Shown here one piece after another: positions 10,501 to 17,562 of a DNA stretch of 32,951 nucleotides. Source of the stretch: Bacteroidales bacterium. Its GTDB lineage: Bacteria; Bacteroidota; Bacteroidia; Bacteroidales; JAADJA01. The translations under genes and the position numbers were made by a program. The notes beneath the pieces were generated by a model, which saw only the letters and a program-made list of their open reading frames with translations, had not been told where the DNA came from and ran no database searches. Every line of letters starts with the position of its first letter. Position 1 is the stretch's first letter. The stretch is taken from the NCBI GenBank assembly GCA_016783885.1, contig JADHVR010000043.1, positions 1-32,951 on the forward strand, written 5' to 3'.

Positions 10501-10649
10501 ATCTGCGAAAAGGAACTTACGTATTTGAATATCCGTTAGTGGTTTCTCAAAAGGGAGATTTCTCCAATGGCATCACTACAATCCAGTGCATGTATGCGCC
10601 AGAGTTTACAAGTCATTCGGAAGGGGTGAGGGTGATGGTGGTTGATTAG
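4533..10649 (+). CDS. Alpha-2-macroglobulin-family protein, thioester motif apparently lost
   Basis: A 2038-residue envelope protein of the bacterial alpha-2-macroglobulin family (YfhM-like); related proteins trap foreign proteases in the periplasm. Residues 1-27 are a hydrophobic export signal ending YTSC, a loose lipobox with Cys28 as possible acylation site. The MG2-type sequence 'TDRAIYRPGQ' is near residue 620. The A2M signature 'RETAFFYPALQT...SLTRWNLMGLAYT' starts near 1253. The thioester/helical domain includes 'NPAWYAVQALPYIM', 'IFSRYYAN', and 'SPNGGWPWFKGM'. In related proteins the sequence before FSRYYAN carries CxEQ; here it is Ser-Ala-Asp-His (1490-1493), so no thioester bond is expected. 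Residues 1447-1457 are encoded by a palindromic repeat (see 8871). No penicillin-binding protein 1C gene, a common neighbour of this family, is present. The start follows the tandem tract by two bases. Confidence 0.9.
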   Translation: MKTKLFIFIGLLGIALIVSSFTFFYTSCNPANSMIPPPDYNIYEQEWKKVDSLANRGLPKSALELVEKIYSKAKNENNHPQFIKATLYKIKLNADFEEDFIENIIKDLNTEIDESITPDKQILHSIIADLYWRYYQANRYKFLERTTTGNFDNTDIRTWDLKTLLNAVIKNYIASLKDPDELKRTDLKSYDVILETTEESKNYRPTLYDFLAHRAVDFFINDESTIIQPAYKFELDNEEYFTGASEFIKLKIETKDSLSLKFYATQILQDLIDFHLNDKTPLAFIDVDLKRLNFVRQNSVIENKDSLYLKSLINLEKKYIGFPSSADVSYEVAKEYQRTGAGYNPLVSDKHKWDVKKAYEVCEEAIRRFPDSDGAQNCKVVQQQIEKADLHITTENVNIPEKFFLALVDYKNISKLYFRIIQLDYEQNRELKQTNQRKEDIIRKYLSFPYLQSWDLEIPDDGDFQHHATEIKMPELPMGYYIFLASTSENFSLEQGSISYGSFWMSNISYISQKTTKDGYRFYILDRETGNPLKNTQAQIFYKQYDYNTRNYEYKQGSSYTTDAEGYFKIPALEPNARSNSFFLEFNLKNDRLITEEQFYHAGYYPREKKKETKTFFFTDRAIYRPGQPIYFKGIVLEKLKDNYEIKPGYKTTVTFFDVNHQKISEVELVTSDYGSFNGSFTAPTGVLNGKMTISDKSGSVIITVEEYKRPKFEVVFEAVTESYKLNETVNITGKAQAFSGNIIDNARVRYRVVRKVFYPYRYFGLWDFIPFPVTSSMEITNGETITDEYGKFSISFKAISDNSVSSSYKPVFNYTVYADVTDINGETQSSETTVSVGYTALLVDLSIKDIVDKAEFKKFKLKTTNLNGMPQPAKGKIIISKLKEPDRLFIDRQWKVPDIFIYSKEEFYSDFPHSMYKEEGNINKLEVESIVATFDFDTEADSIIRLNDVPDWDQGRYSAEVQTTDSYGETVKLKKYFILFSAKDKMPPVNKIDWFHTIKNKGEPGENAAFIIGTKDKNVSVLFEVVHKDKVISKQWLKLHDEQKVIEIPILEKYRGGFAVNLVFVKYNRSFNNSFRVDVPFTDKELVFEFETFRNKLIPGQKEEWKIKIKGKKGDSLTAELLASMYDASLDVFTPHNWNFNLYRKQYSSLFWQTSGAFSTGYFNIFSPPVKGWIIPVFKEYDRLNWFGFNYYGVSFYREGFAKNGEMGEAMALPGQVQEMTGDAIIDKSVEEEEFIDEGEKKKKQVQGLQIRRDFRETAFFYPALQTNENGEVIISFTAPESLTRWNLMGLAYTKDLKYGQFEKEIITQKDLMVIPNPPRFFRVGDTISFAAKIVNLSDQELTGEAKMQFFDTRTMKNITDLLHPDNYAKAFMVSKGKSQMVDWDISIPEGIDVITYRITAIAGNFSDGEEKAIPVLTNRMLVTESLPLPVNGKETKTFKFEKLLNSPLKKGVRGITLRPYKLTLEFSSNPAWYAVQALPYIMETEFESADHIFSRYYANSIASYLVNSKPGIKQVFDTWKNFTPDALLSNLEKNEELKSVILQETPWVLEAENETERKQRVALLFDLNKMSDEMTASLRKLKQKQSPNGGWPWFKGMRESRNITQNIVTGFAHLKQLGVADIWEYPDTRQMLSKAIRYLDQRIREDYEKLKQRNPDELDKNHLSRIQIQYLYARSYFMNETAIPKNTEESFNYYREQAKKYWLDYNKYLQGMIALALNRLYEKSIPLQILASIKEHALYSEEMGMYWRDNQGGYYWYQAPVETQALLIEAFDEITNDKEAVEQMKIWLLKQKQTQDWKTSKATAEAVYALLLKGSDWLANTELAEIKIGNEVIDPLKLEDTKVEAGTGYFKTSWSGSDIKPEMGEITVTNKNESIAWGAVYWQYFENLDKITPHDTPLKLEKKLFIERNTDAGPVIEPVTEKILLKVGDKIKVRIELRVDRNLEYVHMKDMRASAFEPVNVLSGYKYQGGLGYYESTLDASVNFFFNYLRKGTYVFEYPLVVSQKGDFSNGITTIQCMYAPEFTSHSEGVRVMVVD
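8871..8903 (+). repeat. Palindromic repeat element read in frame within the A2M gene
   Basis: The DNA has an inverted repeat, ACTCCC (8872-8877) with GGGAGT (8888-8893), a 10-base A-rich loop, and then a G-run and ATT. In the gene frame it encodes N-S-P-L-K-K-G-V-R-G-I. From general knowledge, peptides of the type 'SPLKKGxxGI' come from a widespread class of short C-run/G-run palindromic repeats that enter genes without breaking the frame. It sits in a loop just before the TLRPYKLTLEF strand. This is the only copy in the window, so the repeat assignment rests on recognition rather than on internal copies. Confidence 0.6.
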
Positions 10650-10742
10650 CGATTGATGATTATTGAACTTTAGCTAAACAACTTTTTGATAAGGAAAAAA
10701 TTTCTGAAGGTCATTATATTTCTTTAACTTTCTTATTGCGTT

Positions 10743-11501
10743 TTATTGTTTAAGCTTTTTTAATTTTGCTCCACTACACACAATATTGGCTTTATTTTTT
10801 TTACGAGGAGGGTTTATTAAGGTATTAATATAATAAGTTACTCCAATATTCAGAAATGAATAATAATCATAATTATTATTTTTAACATAATCGTCCAATC
10901 TGTCATTACGACACTGGCGCAATGCTAAATCTGCTGTAATTCCAATTTTATCCGCTACTTTGTAATATATTCCTACCCCAAAGAAATACACAAACTCAGG
11001 CACACTTGAATTATGAATAATAATTTCAGTATAGCCATCGCTGTATTTGTATTTTGTAGTCTCGACCAGAAATTGCCCAATTCCTGCATACCCAACAATT
11101 CCGAAATTGTGCTGTTTGCAAGGGGAAAATAAACTAATAAAATTTACTCTTGCGTGTAAATTATACTCAAATAATTTAGATTTGAAAGAAACATTATTTT
11201 TAGTACTCTTTAAATTCCCGTATAATAATTGTCCTGAAATTCCAAACTTATTATTAATATGTTTTGTCAGGATTGCGCCAAAGGCAGGACCGCTTTCTTT
11301 AGTCAGCTTATTTCCAATCTTCGAATCATATATACTTAAATCACCAAAATATGAAGTTAGACCGGCGTTTACATTTATTGACCACATATTCCTGATTTCA
11401 GCTCTCATATCGTTGTTCAGGCATTGAGAATGTGCAGTTTGCAAAACAATAATTCCCAGAAATATTGTCGCAACGGTTGTTAAATTAATTTTGTTTTTCA
11501 T
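10743..11501 (-). CDS. Outer-membrane beta-barrel protein
   Basis: A 252-residue protein with a signal peptide (residues 1 to about 25, ending AHSQ) followed by alternating hydrophobic and polar strands rich in Gly and aromatic residues: 'WSINVNAGLTSYFGDL', 'KFGISGQLLYGNL', 'FGIVGYAGIGQFLV', 'VYFFGVGIYYKVADKIGITADLALRQ' and 'YYSFLNIGVTYYI'. This pattern fits a small 8- to 10-stranded outer-membrane barrel of the Bacteroidetes 'outer membrane beta-barrel protein' class. After the last strand there is an unusual basic tail (PPRKKNKANIVC... to KKLKQ) that would lie in the periplasm. No ligand or partner can be inferred. It converges with the A2M gene, 93 bases away. No clear -7 element was found in the 283-base gene-free stretch upstream (11502-11784), which otherwise holds only AT-rich sequence and the palindrome TTGCGCAA. 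Confidence 0.7.
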   Translation of the reverse strand: MKNKINLTTVATIFLGIIVLQTAHSQCLNNDMRAEIRNMWSINVNAGLTSYFGDLSIYDSKIGNKLTKESGPAFGAILTKHINNKFGISGQLLYGNLKSTKNNVSFKSKLFEYNLHARVNFISLFSPCKQHNFGIVGYAGIGQFLVETTKYKYSDGYTEIIIHNSSVPEFVYFFGVGIYYKVADKIGITADLALRQCRNDRLDDYVKNNNYDYYSFLNIGVTYYINTLINPPRKKNKANIVCSGAKLKKLKQ

Positions 11502-11784
11502 TTTTGTAGGTTTTGGTTAATTGAAAGAATTAATAAAGACAAAAAATTTAAATCCGGATATCAAGAATTTTTTCCATATTTTGGAAAAATATTCCCAAAT
11601 TATTGAAATTTACAAAAAGTTTTATAAGAAAAATTGCGTCTTTCATTATATATACGCTTTAAGAAGCACTGTGTCAAATATTAAAAAGCAAGCAATATGC
11701 CATACTTCAAAAATCATACGATTGCGCAATATCATCCTGGATTAAAACAAGCGGAAAAGGAGCAGGAAAAGCTGATATAGAAGC

Positions 11785-13416
11785 TTATGAGTTTATTCCC
11801 TCAAATAAGAATCTTTCAGCATTCACAGTACAAAAATCATCTTTGACAAAATGTTGGTCGAATCCTTTAGTTTGTGAGTAAAGGTCAAGGTATTTATGGT
11901 AGGAGTTAATGTCGAAAAGATTAACCATAAAATCTGATCCGAATAATATCTTTTGTTTGATCTTTTCTATATCAAGATTGTTTGATTTACAAACTTTTAA
12001 AATATATTCAGCAATTGATTCATAATATTTTGTTTCAACACCATTATACGAAATATCGAAATAAACATTATCGTATTTGTTGACCAAAATTAAAATATTT
12101 TCCAGCCATTTCCTTGTCTTACTATAAGCCTGAACACCAGCATGGGCAAAGTTCAGCTTTAATTCAGGGAAATGCTCAAGAACTTTGTTCCACCTTTCGG
12201 GTTTAGTATATTCCCAGGCTGTTTTTTGAGGAATAACCACAAAACCGCCATCGCTACAGTGAGTAGTAATGGGGATACATCTTTTCTGACAGAAATCGTA
12301 TAAAAATTCTACTTTCCTTTTTTCTGTGGGATTATCCGGCCAGGGATTATACCCAAGTGGCGGGTATATCTTTATACCAGCATAATAATAATTTTCAGAA
12401 TCAATATAATTTTTATCTGAGAGAAACTTCTCCCTTTTTTTATTAAGTCGCTCATATCTTTTATTAAAAGACTCACATTCGAAGTCTCTAAATGATGTTT
12501 CAAGTATTTCGGGTAATGTTTTAGAAAATCTTTGTTCCGGTTCGTCTCCCATTTCCAGGTTAGCAGTATTTATAGCCATAAAAGGATAAATCTCAAAAAG
12601 CTTTACAGGGCTATAATCATAATACTGCTTTATACCATTAAAAAGGTCAATCCCCTGGTCTTTTATTTGTTTTCGAGGTGCCAGGTAATAGTGAATTTTA
12701 TTTTTGTCAAGTCCTTCAAAACCTTTATATCCAAAATCCATCATGAGCGGTGTAAGAATAACCTTATTAAATGGTTTGTTATTTATATATATTTGCTTTT
12801 CGCTTTTATTCCATAATTCTTTTATTTCACGATTAAATTCCCTGAAATTTATTTTATTAGGTCTGCTTTGTATGAGTTTTTTTAATTCCTCATTTTTACA
12901 CAATCTAAGATAATCCAGTTCAAGATACTGGAATTGTCTGGCGAGGTCATTTTCAAAAACAGATAAAACATTGATGGTTCTTCTGACAGAAGTTCGGATT
13001 TTCTTTTTAATGATCAACCAAATTATTAATCCGGCAACAGTAATAAAAATTATATCAGATAGCGCAACAATCAAAATGGCAGAGTATTGCCATGTCGTTA
13101 ATGAAAGGAAGTTGACATTAAAGATTCCATTCAGGATTAAAAGTAATAATGCAAAGGCAATCCAGCCAACCAGGATCACTATTATCAGGATTAATAGAAT
13201 TTTAATAAAAAGAGAGAAGAAATTCGCAGCAAGTGATTTCAACGGCTTGGGTCTGAACATGACTTTAAAGATTATTTTCCTGAACCTTCCGTTAAGCAGG
13301 TCTTCGAATGTTAAGGCATTGTTCAGAAAGTAACGGTTAAGAAATATCATTATTCCGGCATGGCTTAGGTTAAATGCATGCAAATGGATATCGAAAAAAG
13401 TTGTGTTATTGCTCAT
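11785..13416 (-). CDS. Amidohydrolase-like metal-dependent hydrolase with inserted membrane segments
   Basis: A 543-residue protein with the ligand pattern of amidohydrolase superfamily (amidohydrolase_2-type) TIM barrels: HLH at 11-13 (in FFDIHLHAF), a strand with 'AGIKIYPPLGYNP' (Lys349), 'ITTHCSDGG' (His386), 'LNFAHAG' (His425) and 'ILFGSD' (Asp495). The reaction and substrate are unknown. The odd feature is a long hydrophobic stretch at about 66-97 and another at about 111-137, giving two or three membrane passes between the HxH strand and the rest of the barrel. The ATG at 13416 puts the HxH motif at the expected distance from the N-terminus. A good Bacteroidetes promoter lies 63 bases upstream. 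The gene stands alone, transcribed away from the M23 gene's stop. Confidence 0.75.
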   Translation of the reverse strand: MSNNTTFFDIHLHAFNLSHAGIMIFLNRYFLNNALTFEDLLNGRFRKIIFKVMFRPKPLKSLAANFFSLFIKILLILIIVILVGWIAFALLLLILNGIFNVNFLSLTTWQYSAILIVALSDIIFITVAGLIIWLIIKKKIRTSVRRTINVLSVFENDLARQFQYLELDYLRLCKNEELKKLIQSRPNKINFREFNREIKELWNKSEKQIYINNKPFNKVILTPLMMDFGYKGFEGLDKNKIHYYLAPRKQIKDQGIDLFNGIKQYYDYSPVKLFEIYPFMAINTANLEMGDEPEQRFSKTLPEILETSFRDFECESFNKRYERLNKKREKFLSDKNYIDSENYYYAGIKIYPPLGYNPWPDNPTEKRKVEFLYDFCQKRCIPITTHCSDGGFVVIPQKTAWEYTKPERWNKVLEHFPELKLNFAHAGVQAYSKTRKWLENILILVNKYDNVYFDISYNGVETKYYESIAEYILKVCKSNNLDIEKIKQKILFGSDFMVNLFDINSYHKYLDLYSQTKGFDQHFVKDDFCTVNAERFLFEGINS

Positions 13417-13478
13417 GACGATAAGGGCTTAGGTTCACATTTTTTTTGATTAAAGATTTTTTTTGTTAAGAATATGGG

Positions 13479-13510
13479 TAAAGATAATATAAAAAATTCT
13501 AAACAGGCAA
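13479..13510 (-). promoter_or_regulatory. Promoter for the amidohydrolase-like gene
   Basis: On the minus strand TTG (13510-13508) is followed after 21 bases by TATCTTTA (13486-13479). This matches the Bacteroidetes housekeeping pattern of a -33 TTG and a -7 TAnnTTTG except for the last base. Transcription would start near 13472, about 55 bases before the ATG. Confidence 0.6.
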
Positions 13511-13511
13511 T

Positions 13512-13547
13512 AGAGGCTTCTCATTTCAGGAAGCCTTTTATTTTTTT
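13512..13547 (+). terminator. Hairpin with T-rich tail on the plus strand
   Basis: AGGCTTC (13514-13520) pairs with GAAGCCT (13530-13536), extendable by a G-T and an A-T pair, with a 9-base loop. On the plus strand it runs into TTTATTTTTTT. Both flanking genes are on the minus strand, where the stem is followed by CTATTGCC rather than a T-run. It may act at the end of the M23 transcript by structure alone, or stop antisense transcription. Confidence 0.45.
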
Positions 13548-14788
13548 ATTTGAATGGTATCTAATTGCTTCTTCATTTTTTCAATCAGAATTTTGTAATC
13601 CGCAAGATAAGCCGAATCCACAGGCTTTGCCGGCGGAGATTTAACTTTAAGCGGATCAACCGGCTTCCCGTTTCTGTAAAACCTGAAATCGAGATGAGGA
13701 CCGGTGGAGCGTCCTGTACTACCGACATAACCAATCACATCTCCTTGTTTTACATGAACTCTCTTTTTTATTCCTTTGGCAAATTTGGAAAGGTGCAGAT
13801 AAGCAGTTGTATATGTTCCATTATGTTTTATCTTAATCATATTACCGTTTACGCTTTTGCGCCTTGCAAAAATCACCTCCCCATCACCAACGGCATGAAC
13901 GGGTGTGCCGTAAGCAGCCGCATAATCAACACCAAGATGCGGACGCCTGACTTTTAGTATCGGGTGCATCCGGCTGTATGAAAATCGTGAACTTATTCTT
14001 TTAAACCTGAGTGGGGATTTTAAAAATGTTCTTCGCATACTGTTTGCTTCATCATCAAAATAGTCTCCAACACTGTCCTGTACAAAATAAAAGGCATAAA
14101 AAATATGTCCGGCATGTTGAAACCATGAAGCCTGTACTTTCCCGATACCTATTAGCTCGTTATCTACAAAGAGTTCTTCGCAGATGACTTTATAGCTGTC
14201 ACCTTTCTGAATTCCGAAAAAATCAATTGTCCAGGCATAAATTTCCGATAATTCGTTGGCGAGGTTGGGATCAGTATTATTTTCAATCATGGAATTCCAT
14301 AATGATGAGTTAATAGTACCGGATGTTGTTGTAATTTTTACATCAATTTCTTTTTCTCCTTTGTGTATATGAACAGAATCCCCGATGTCAAACACGACAT
14401 AAGATGTAGGCGAGTTTTCATAAATAAAATACAGAACTTCTTTCAGGGAATCATTTTTGCATAACACTGTATATTTATTTCCCGCCCTTATCTTTCTGAC
14501 ATCAAAAACATCTTTTGAACCTTTAGCAAGCTGGTCAATCTTTATGTAGTCAACGCCATAGCTTAACAGGATGTCGGCAAGGAACTGGTTTTTCCTGACC
14601 TTGTCTTTAAATACCAGCAAGGAATCGACAACTATTCCGTATTCATATTTAAGAACCGGGCTATCCTCTTCTTCCGGTATCTGAACCTTTTTTTCCAATG
14701 AAGGAGATTCAATTACACTTGCAATAAGGATGATAATAAAAGCAAGGGCTGTTAAAACAATAATGTCGAGGATTCTTCTTCCCTTCAT
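13538..14788 (-). CDS. M23-family membrane-anchored murein peptidase, HxD variant
   Basis: A 416-residue protein with one N-terminal membrane anchor (residues about 7-27), a middle region resembling the substrate-blocking or LysM-like regions of MepM-type endopeptidases (about 50-240), and a C-terminal M23 (LytM) domain from about 265. M23 motifs seen are HLGVD (His284, Asp288), 'AYLHLSKF' (His332), and 'STGPHLDFRF' (His365 and Asp367). In classical M23 enzymes the last motif is HxH and its second His binds zinc; here the codon is GAT (Asp). The domain otherwise looks intact (GDGEV, GYVGSTGRSTGPH), so it may be a metalloenzyme with an Asp ligand or an inactive regulator. It probably acts on peptidoglycan in the periplasm. 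A -7 element lies 39 bases upstream. Confidence 0.85.
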   Translation of the reverse strand: MKGRRILDIIVLTALAFIIILIASVIESPSLEKKVQIPEEEDSPVLKYEYGIVVDSLLVFKDKVRKNQFLADILLSYGVDYIKIDQLAKGSKDVFDVRKIRAGNKYTVLCKNDSLKEVLYFIYENSPTSYVVFDIGDSVHIHKGEKEIDVKITTTSGTINSSLWNSMIENNTDPNLANELSEIYAWTIDFFGIQKGDSYKVICEELFVDNELIGIGKVQASWFQHAGHIFYAFYFVQDSVGDYFDDEANSMRRTFLKSPLRFKRISSRFSYSRMHPILKVRRPHLGVDYAAAYGTPVHAVGDGEVIFARRKSVNGNMIKIKHNGTYTTAYLHLSKFAKGIKKRVHVKQGDVIGYVGSTGRSTGPHLDFRFYRNGKPVDPLKVKSPPAKPVDSAYLADYKILIEKMKKQLDTIQIKK

Positions 14789-14826
14789 AAACTTTAGTGT
14801 TTAATTTCATATAAACATGTAAAGTG

Positions 14827-14834
14827 CAAAAATA
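14827..14834 (-). promoter_or_regulatory. -7 element for the M23 peptidase gene
   Basis: The minus strand reads TATTTTTGCAC, a full TAnnTTTG match, 39 bases before the ATG at 14788. No TTG occurs at the usual 19-21-base spacing; the nearest is 24 bases upstream, inside the M14 terminator. Confidence 0.5.
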
Positions 14835-14844
14835 GTATTTCCGT

Positions 14845-14881
14845 AAAATAAAAAACCCCAACAGAAAATTCCATCGGGGTT
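14845..14881 (-). terminator. Rho-independent terminator of the M14 carboxypeptidase gene
   Basis: On the minus strand AACCCC (14881-14876) pairs with GGGGTT (14859-14854) across a 16-base loop and is followed by TTTTATTTT. It lies 24 bases after the stop codon. Confidence 0.75.
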
Positions 14882-14904
14882 AGCGCACAAGCTTTGTTTT
14901 TTGA

Positions 14905-17255
14905 TTACATAACGATGAGCTTTTTTGCTTCCGTTTGCAAATTAGTACCTTCAATTCTATAATAGTAAATACCAGGTTCCCATTCTTCAACAGGAAATGA
15001 AATATTCGTTTGTTCCTTCTGCAAGCCTGTAGAATAAACACTTTGTCCGGTAGCATTATAAATGTTAAAGCTGACATCTGTGGTTTCATCAGATAAAAGG
15101 AAATTAAATTTTACAGTGCCTTTTGCCGGATTGGGTATAGGGTTTGAAATCATAACTCCGCAATTAAATCCCTGGATTTCTTTTTCGCCGATAGCAATAT
15201 CCACAATCGTAACCGTAAAATCATCAAAATAATAACCATCTTCTGTTACATAGGAATCGCTTATCAGCCAAAACCTGAATTTAACTGTTGAACCAAGAAA
15301 ATCTGAAAGGTCAATCTCTTCCTGTACCCATGTAGTCTGAAATCCGTCGTACAATGCTTCACCTTGAGCCTGGTTACTGTTGCCGGTTGTTGTGTAATTT
15401 CCTTTCAGGGGTGTCCATGTACCCCCTCCGTTTGTTGAAGCCAACACCTGCACATAATCCCATCCAGCTTCAATTTCCCATTTAGCCCAGAAATTTAATA
15501 ATGCATAACCGGCATTTGTCAGGTCGATCCCGTTGTTCATAGTAATGATATTCGTTTGGTAATTTGAATAATTCCCATACGGCGAATCGGTAATAGAACC
15601 TGTTGGGGAATGATAACTGCTTGTTGTTACATCCCACTGATTAGATGTCCAGTTAGTCAGTGTATTGCAATCATCTTCGAAAATAACAACAGCCTGCCCG
15701 AATATTTTTGTAAGTGTATCCGAAACAACATAATCTCCATTATCAACTGATACTACAAATTGCACCTGTGTCCCGCTTATAATAGCGGGGTCTAATGTAA
15801 AAGCAATCGAATCTGTACGGGTTTCAAGCAAATCCATAGAAGTGAATTCAACCGGATCTCCGGTAGAAATAACTGCATTGTTACCAGGCTCAAGGGTTAC
15901 TGTAAATGTTGCGCCATCCAATAATCCAAATCTTGTAATATCAAATTTAAAATAGCCTGATGTTTCACCTAATATGGTAGATGTCAGGTCTTCGATGTGT
16001 GCGTATTTTCTTGAAAAAGCTGCAGCCAGAATATTCTGGATCATATTTTCCTGTGCAATTGGAATGATCCTGTCAATCGGGCACCAGAAACCGTCGTCAC
16101 TCCCGCCAAGTTCAGGAGTATAAGCAAATATTTTTTCTTTGGAGGTTTGCTCTCCGTACATCCAGTCATCCGAACCTCCGTTTGTGGGGTATATTGTAGT
16201 ACTTCCCGGCCCATAGGTATAATGGCTGTCCTGTGTCATTAATTCGGCAAAAGCTTCCAAAACAGGATCATCAGGGCAGGGGTCTTCGGTATAACCCCAG
16301 GTATAAAGCAAGAGATTGCTGTACGTATGATAATTTAATGCTATCCTGAATTCATGGTTTTCACATAAATCCCTTATGGCTGCAATTTCGGGTTCGGAAA
16401 ATGCGGCTGTTCCTCGATAGGTTTCATCGCATGGATCAGGAGATGAACCGATATTATTTAATCCCCACATATATCCGTAATTTCTGTTCGGATCAACGCC
16501 CATACAAGGACCGGCGTTATCTCTTCTGTTCTTTCGCCACCATTCGGATTGGTCATCTCGTTGTAAACATAACCGTCGGGATTAACTACCGGTACAAAAT
16601 ACATCTCTGTATTATCCACAAGCGTTTTAATGAAATCATCATTATCATAATTTTCCAACAGGTAATACAGGTAAAACAGCATTTGCATCACACTTGCCGG
16701 TTCGCGTGCGTGGTGAAGACCGTTATAAAAAACTTCCGGTTCGGTTTCATTTACGGTTGGATTGTCCGATACTTTTACCATCCACAGTTCCCTGCCTTCA
16801 ATTGACTGACCGATGGATTCCTTGACTGTAATCAAATCGGGATACTTGTCGAACATATTATCAAGATGTGCCACAATTTCATCAAATGTACAATGTCCTC
16901 CCATTGAACCGAACTCGAAATCTTCGGGCACTTCCCAATCACCGGGGTCTTTATAATCCTTTATATTTGTTGATTTGCCGATGTTCTGATCCTGATAGTA
17001 CTTTACAACATCGTCCATTAGAATTTCATAATTTAATCCAATATTTTGAATTTTTTCAATCTCAAATTCAGAAAAATCGGAAATAAGGGAAACGCCTTTT
17101 TTATAAATACCTTCGGAAACATCAAAACCAGCCTCAGCAAGGAGTTGAATCCCATTTTCTCCTGTTAATATTTTAACCTTTGAGTATTTTTCTTGTTGGG
17201 CAAAAACCGAAACAGAAAAAACGGCCATAACCAGTAAAATAATAAACCTCTTCAT
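14905..17255 (-). pseudogene. T9SS-sorted M14 zinc carboxypeptidase, split by a one-base frameshift
   Basis: Two overlapping minus-strand frames (17255-16458 and a second ending at 14905) together make one secreted M14 metallocarboxypeptidase of about 770 residues. The first part has a signal peptide (1-20, ...SVFAQ), 'YNGLHHAREP' with zinc ligands His182 and Glu185, and 'VVNPDGYVYN'. After NPNGG (residue 240) the frame fails. Reading one base back gives W-R-K-N-R-R-D-N, the expected M14 sequence, then 'GVDPNRNYGYMWG', 'ALNYHTYSN' (third zinc ligand) and 'FAYTPELGG' (catalytic Glu). The join is at about 16534-16545 and fits a single missing base; no slippery heptamer is present. Next come a beta-sandwich, a MAM/jelly-roll-like domain, and a sorting domain (NPIPNPAKG to KKLIVM). 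It may be a true pseudogene or a sequencing error. The ATG at 16503 is internal. Confidence 0.85.
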
Positions 17256-17351
17256 ATTTAATAATTTTTAAATTTAGTAAAGAGACATTTCAAGCCGAAA
17301 AATAGTTGCGTTTAAACCTATTTCTTTGGCAAATTAAAAATTTTCTGATGC

Positions 17352-17402
17352 ACATCACAGTTTGTAACTGTGATGTATTTAGACATCAATAGTTTGTAAC
17401 TG
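17352..17402. repeat. Perfect palindrome plus a partial second copy, AGTT-N3-AACT core
   Basis: Positions 17352-17376 form an 11-bp perfect stem, ACATCACAGTT with AACTGTGATGT, around the 3-base loop TGT. A second, degenerate copy (ACATCAATAGTTTGTAACTG) follows at 17383-17402. Both lie in the 307-base gene-free stretch 17256-17562, upstream of the acetyltransferase promoter. They look like a short interspersed palindromic (REP-like) element, but no associated transposase is in the window. Confidence 0.7.
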
Positions 17403-17433
17403 AAAAATAGTTTTAAGCAGATTATGTTTTTGC

Positions 17434-17464
17434 TTGCATTTTAGGTTTATTATACATAAATTTG
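17434..17464 (+). promoter_or_regulatory. Promoter for the acetyltransferase-methyltransferase operon
   Basis: TTG at 17434-17436, a 20-base spacer and TAAATTTG at 17457-17464: a complete match to the Bacteroidetes TTG-N20-TAnnTTTG promoter. Transcription should start near 17471. The ATG at 17563 follows a leader of about 90 bases that contains two hairpins. Confidence 0.7.
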
Positions 17465-17478
17465 TTGATTCATAATCT

Positions 17479-17529
17479 TAAGTTAAAAACTTAGAAATGT
17501 CTGAATGCTTGAAGTTGCAAACTTCAAGC
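17479..17529 (+). repeat. Two leader hairpins with AGTT-N3-AACT cores
   Basis: TAAGTT-AAA-AACTTA (17479-17493) is followed by a 10-bp perfect stem, GCTTGAAGTT with AACTTCAAGC around loop GCA (17507-17529). Both lie inside the predicted transcript, 33 or more bases before the acetyltransferase ATG. They share their core and 3-base loop with the palindromes at 17352-17402. Confidence 0.7.
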
Positions 17530-17562
17530 TGCTACCGTACTCAACAATTTACAAAAATCCTT

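Noticed and set aside
11521-11745. 74-codon plus-strand frame with a TTG start
   Set aside because: No recognisable motif, no ribosome site or promoter, AT-rich composition biased to Lys and Ile as random AT-rich DNA gives; treated as gene-free sequence.
16503-16505. ATG as start of a separate 532-residue protein
   Set aside because: It falls inside the conserved M14 catalytic domain just after the frameshift, and the upstream bases in this frame still encode M14 sequence (WRKNRRDN).
16530-16545. Programmed -1 frameshift in the M14 gene
   Set aside because: The required shift is -1, but there is no X XXY YYZ heptamer and no obvious downstream structure; a deleted base or a sequence error is simpler.
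17341-17530. CRISPR array
   Set aside because: The repeats are palindromes with different arms and irregular spacing, with no constant spacers and no cas genes.
17497-17562. Upstream ATG extending the acetyltransferase by 22 residues
   Set aside because: The extension is encoded by the leader palindrome at 17507-17529 and does not resemble a GNAT N-terminus.
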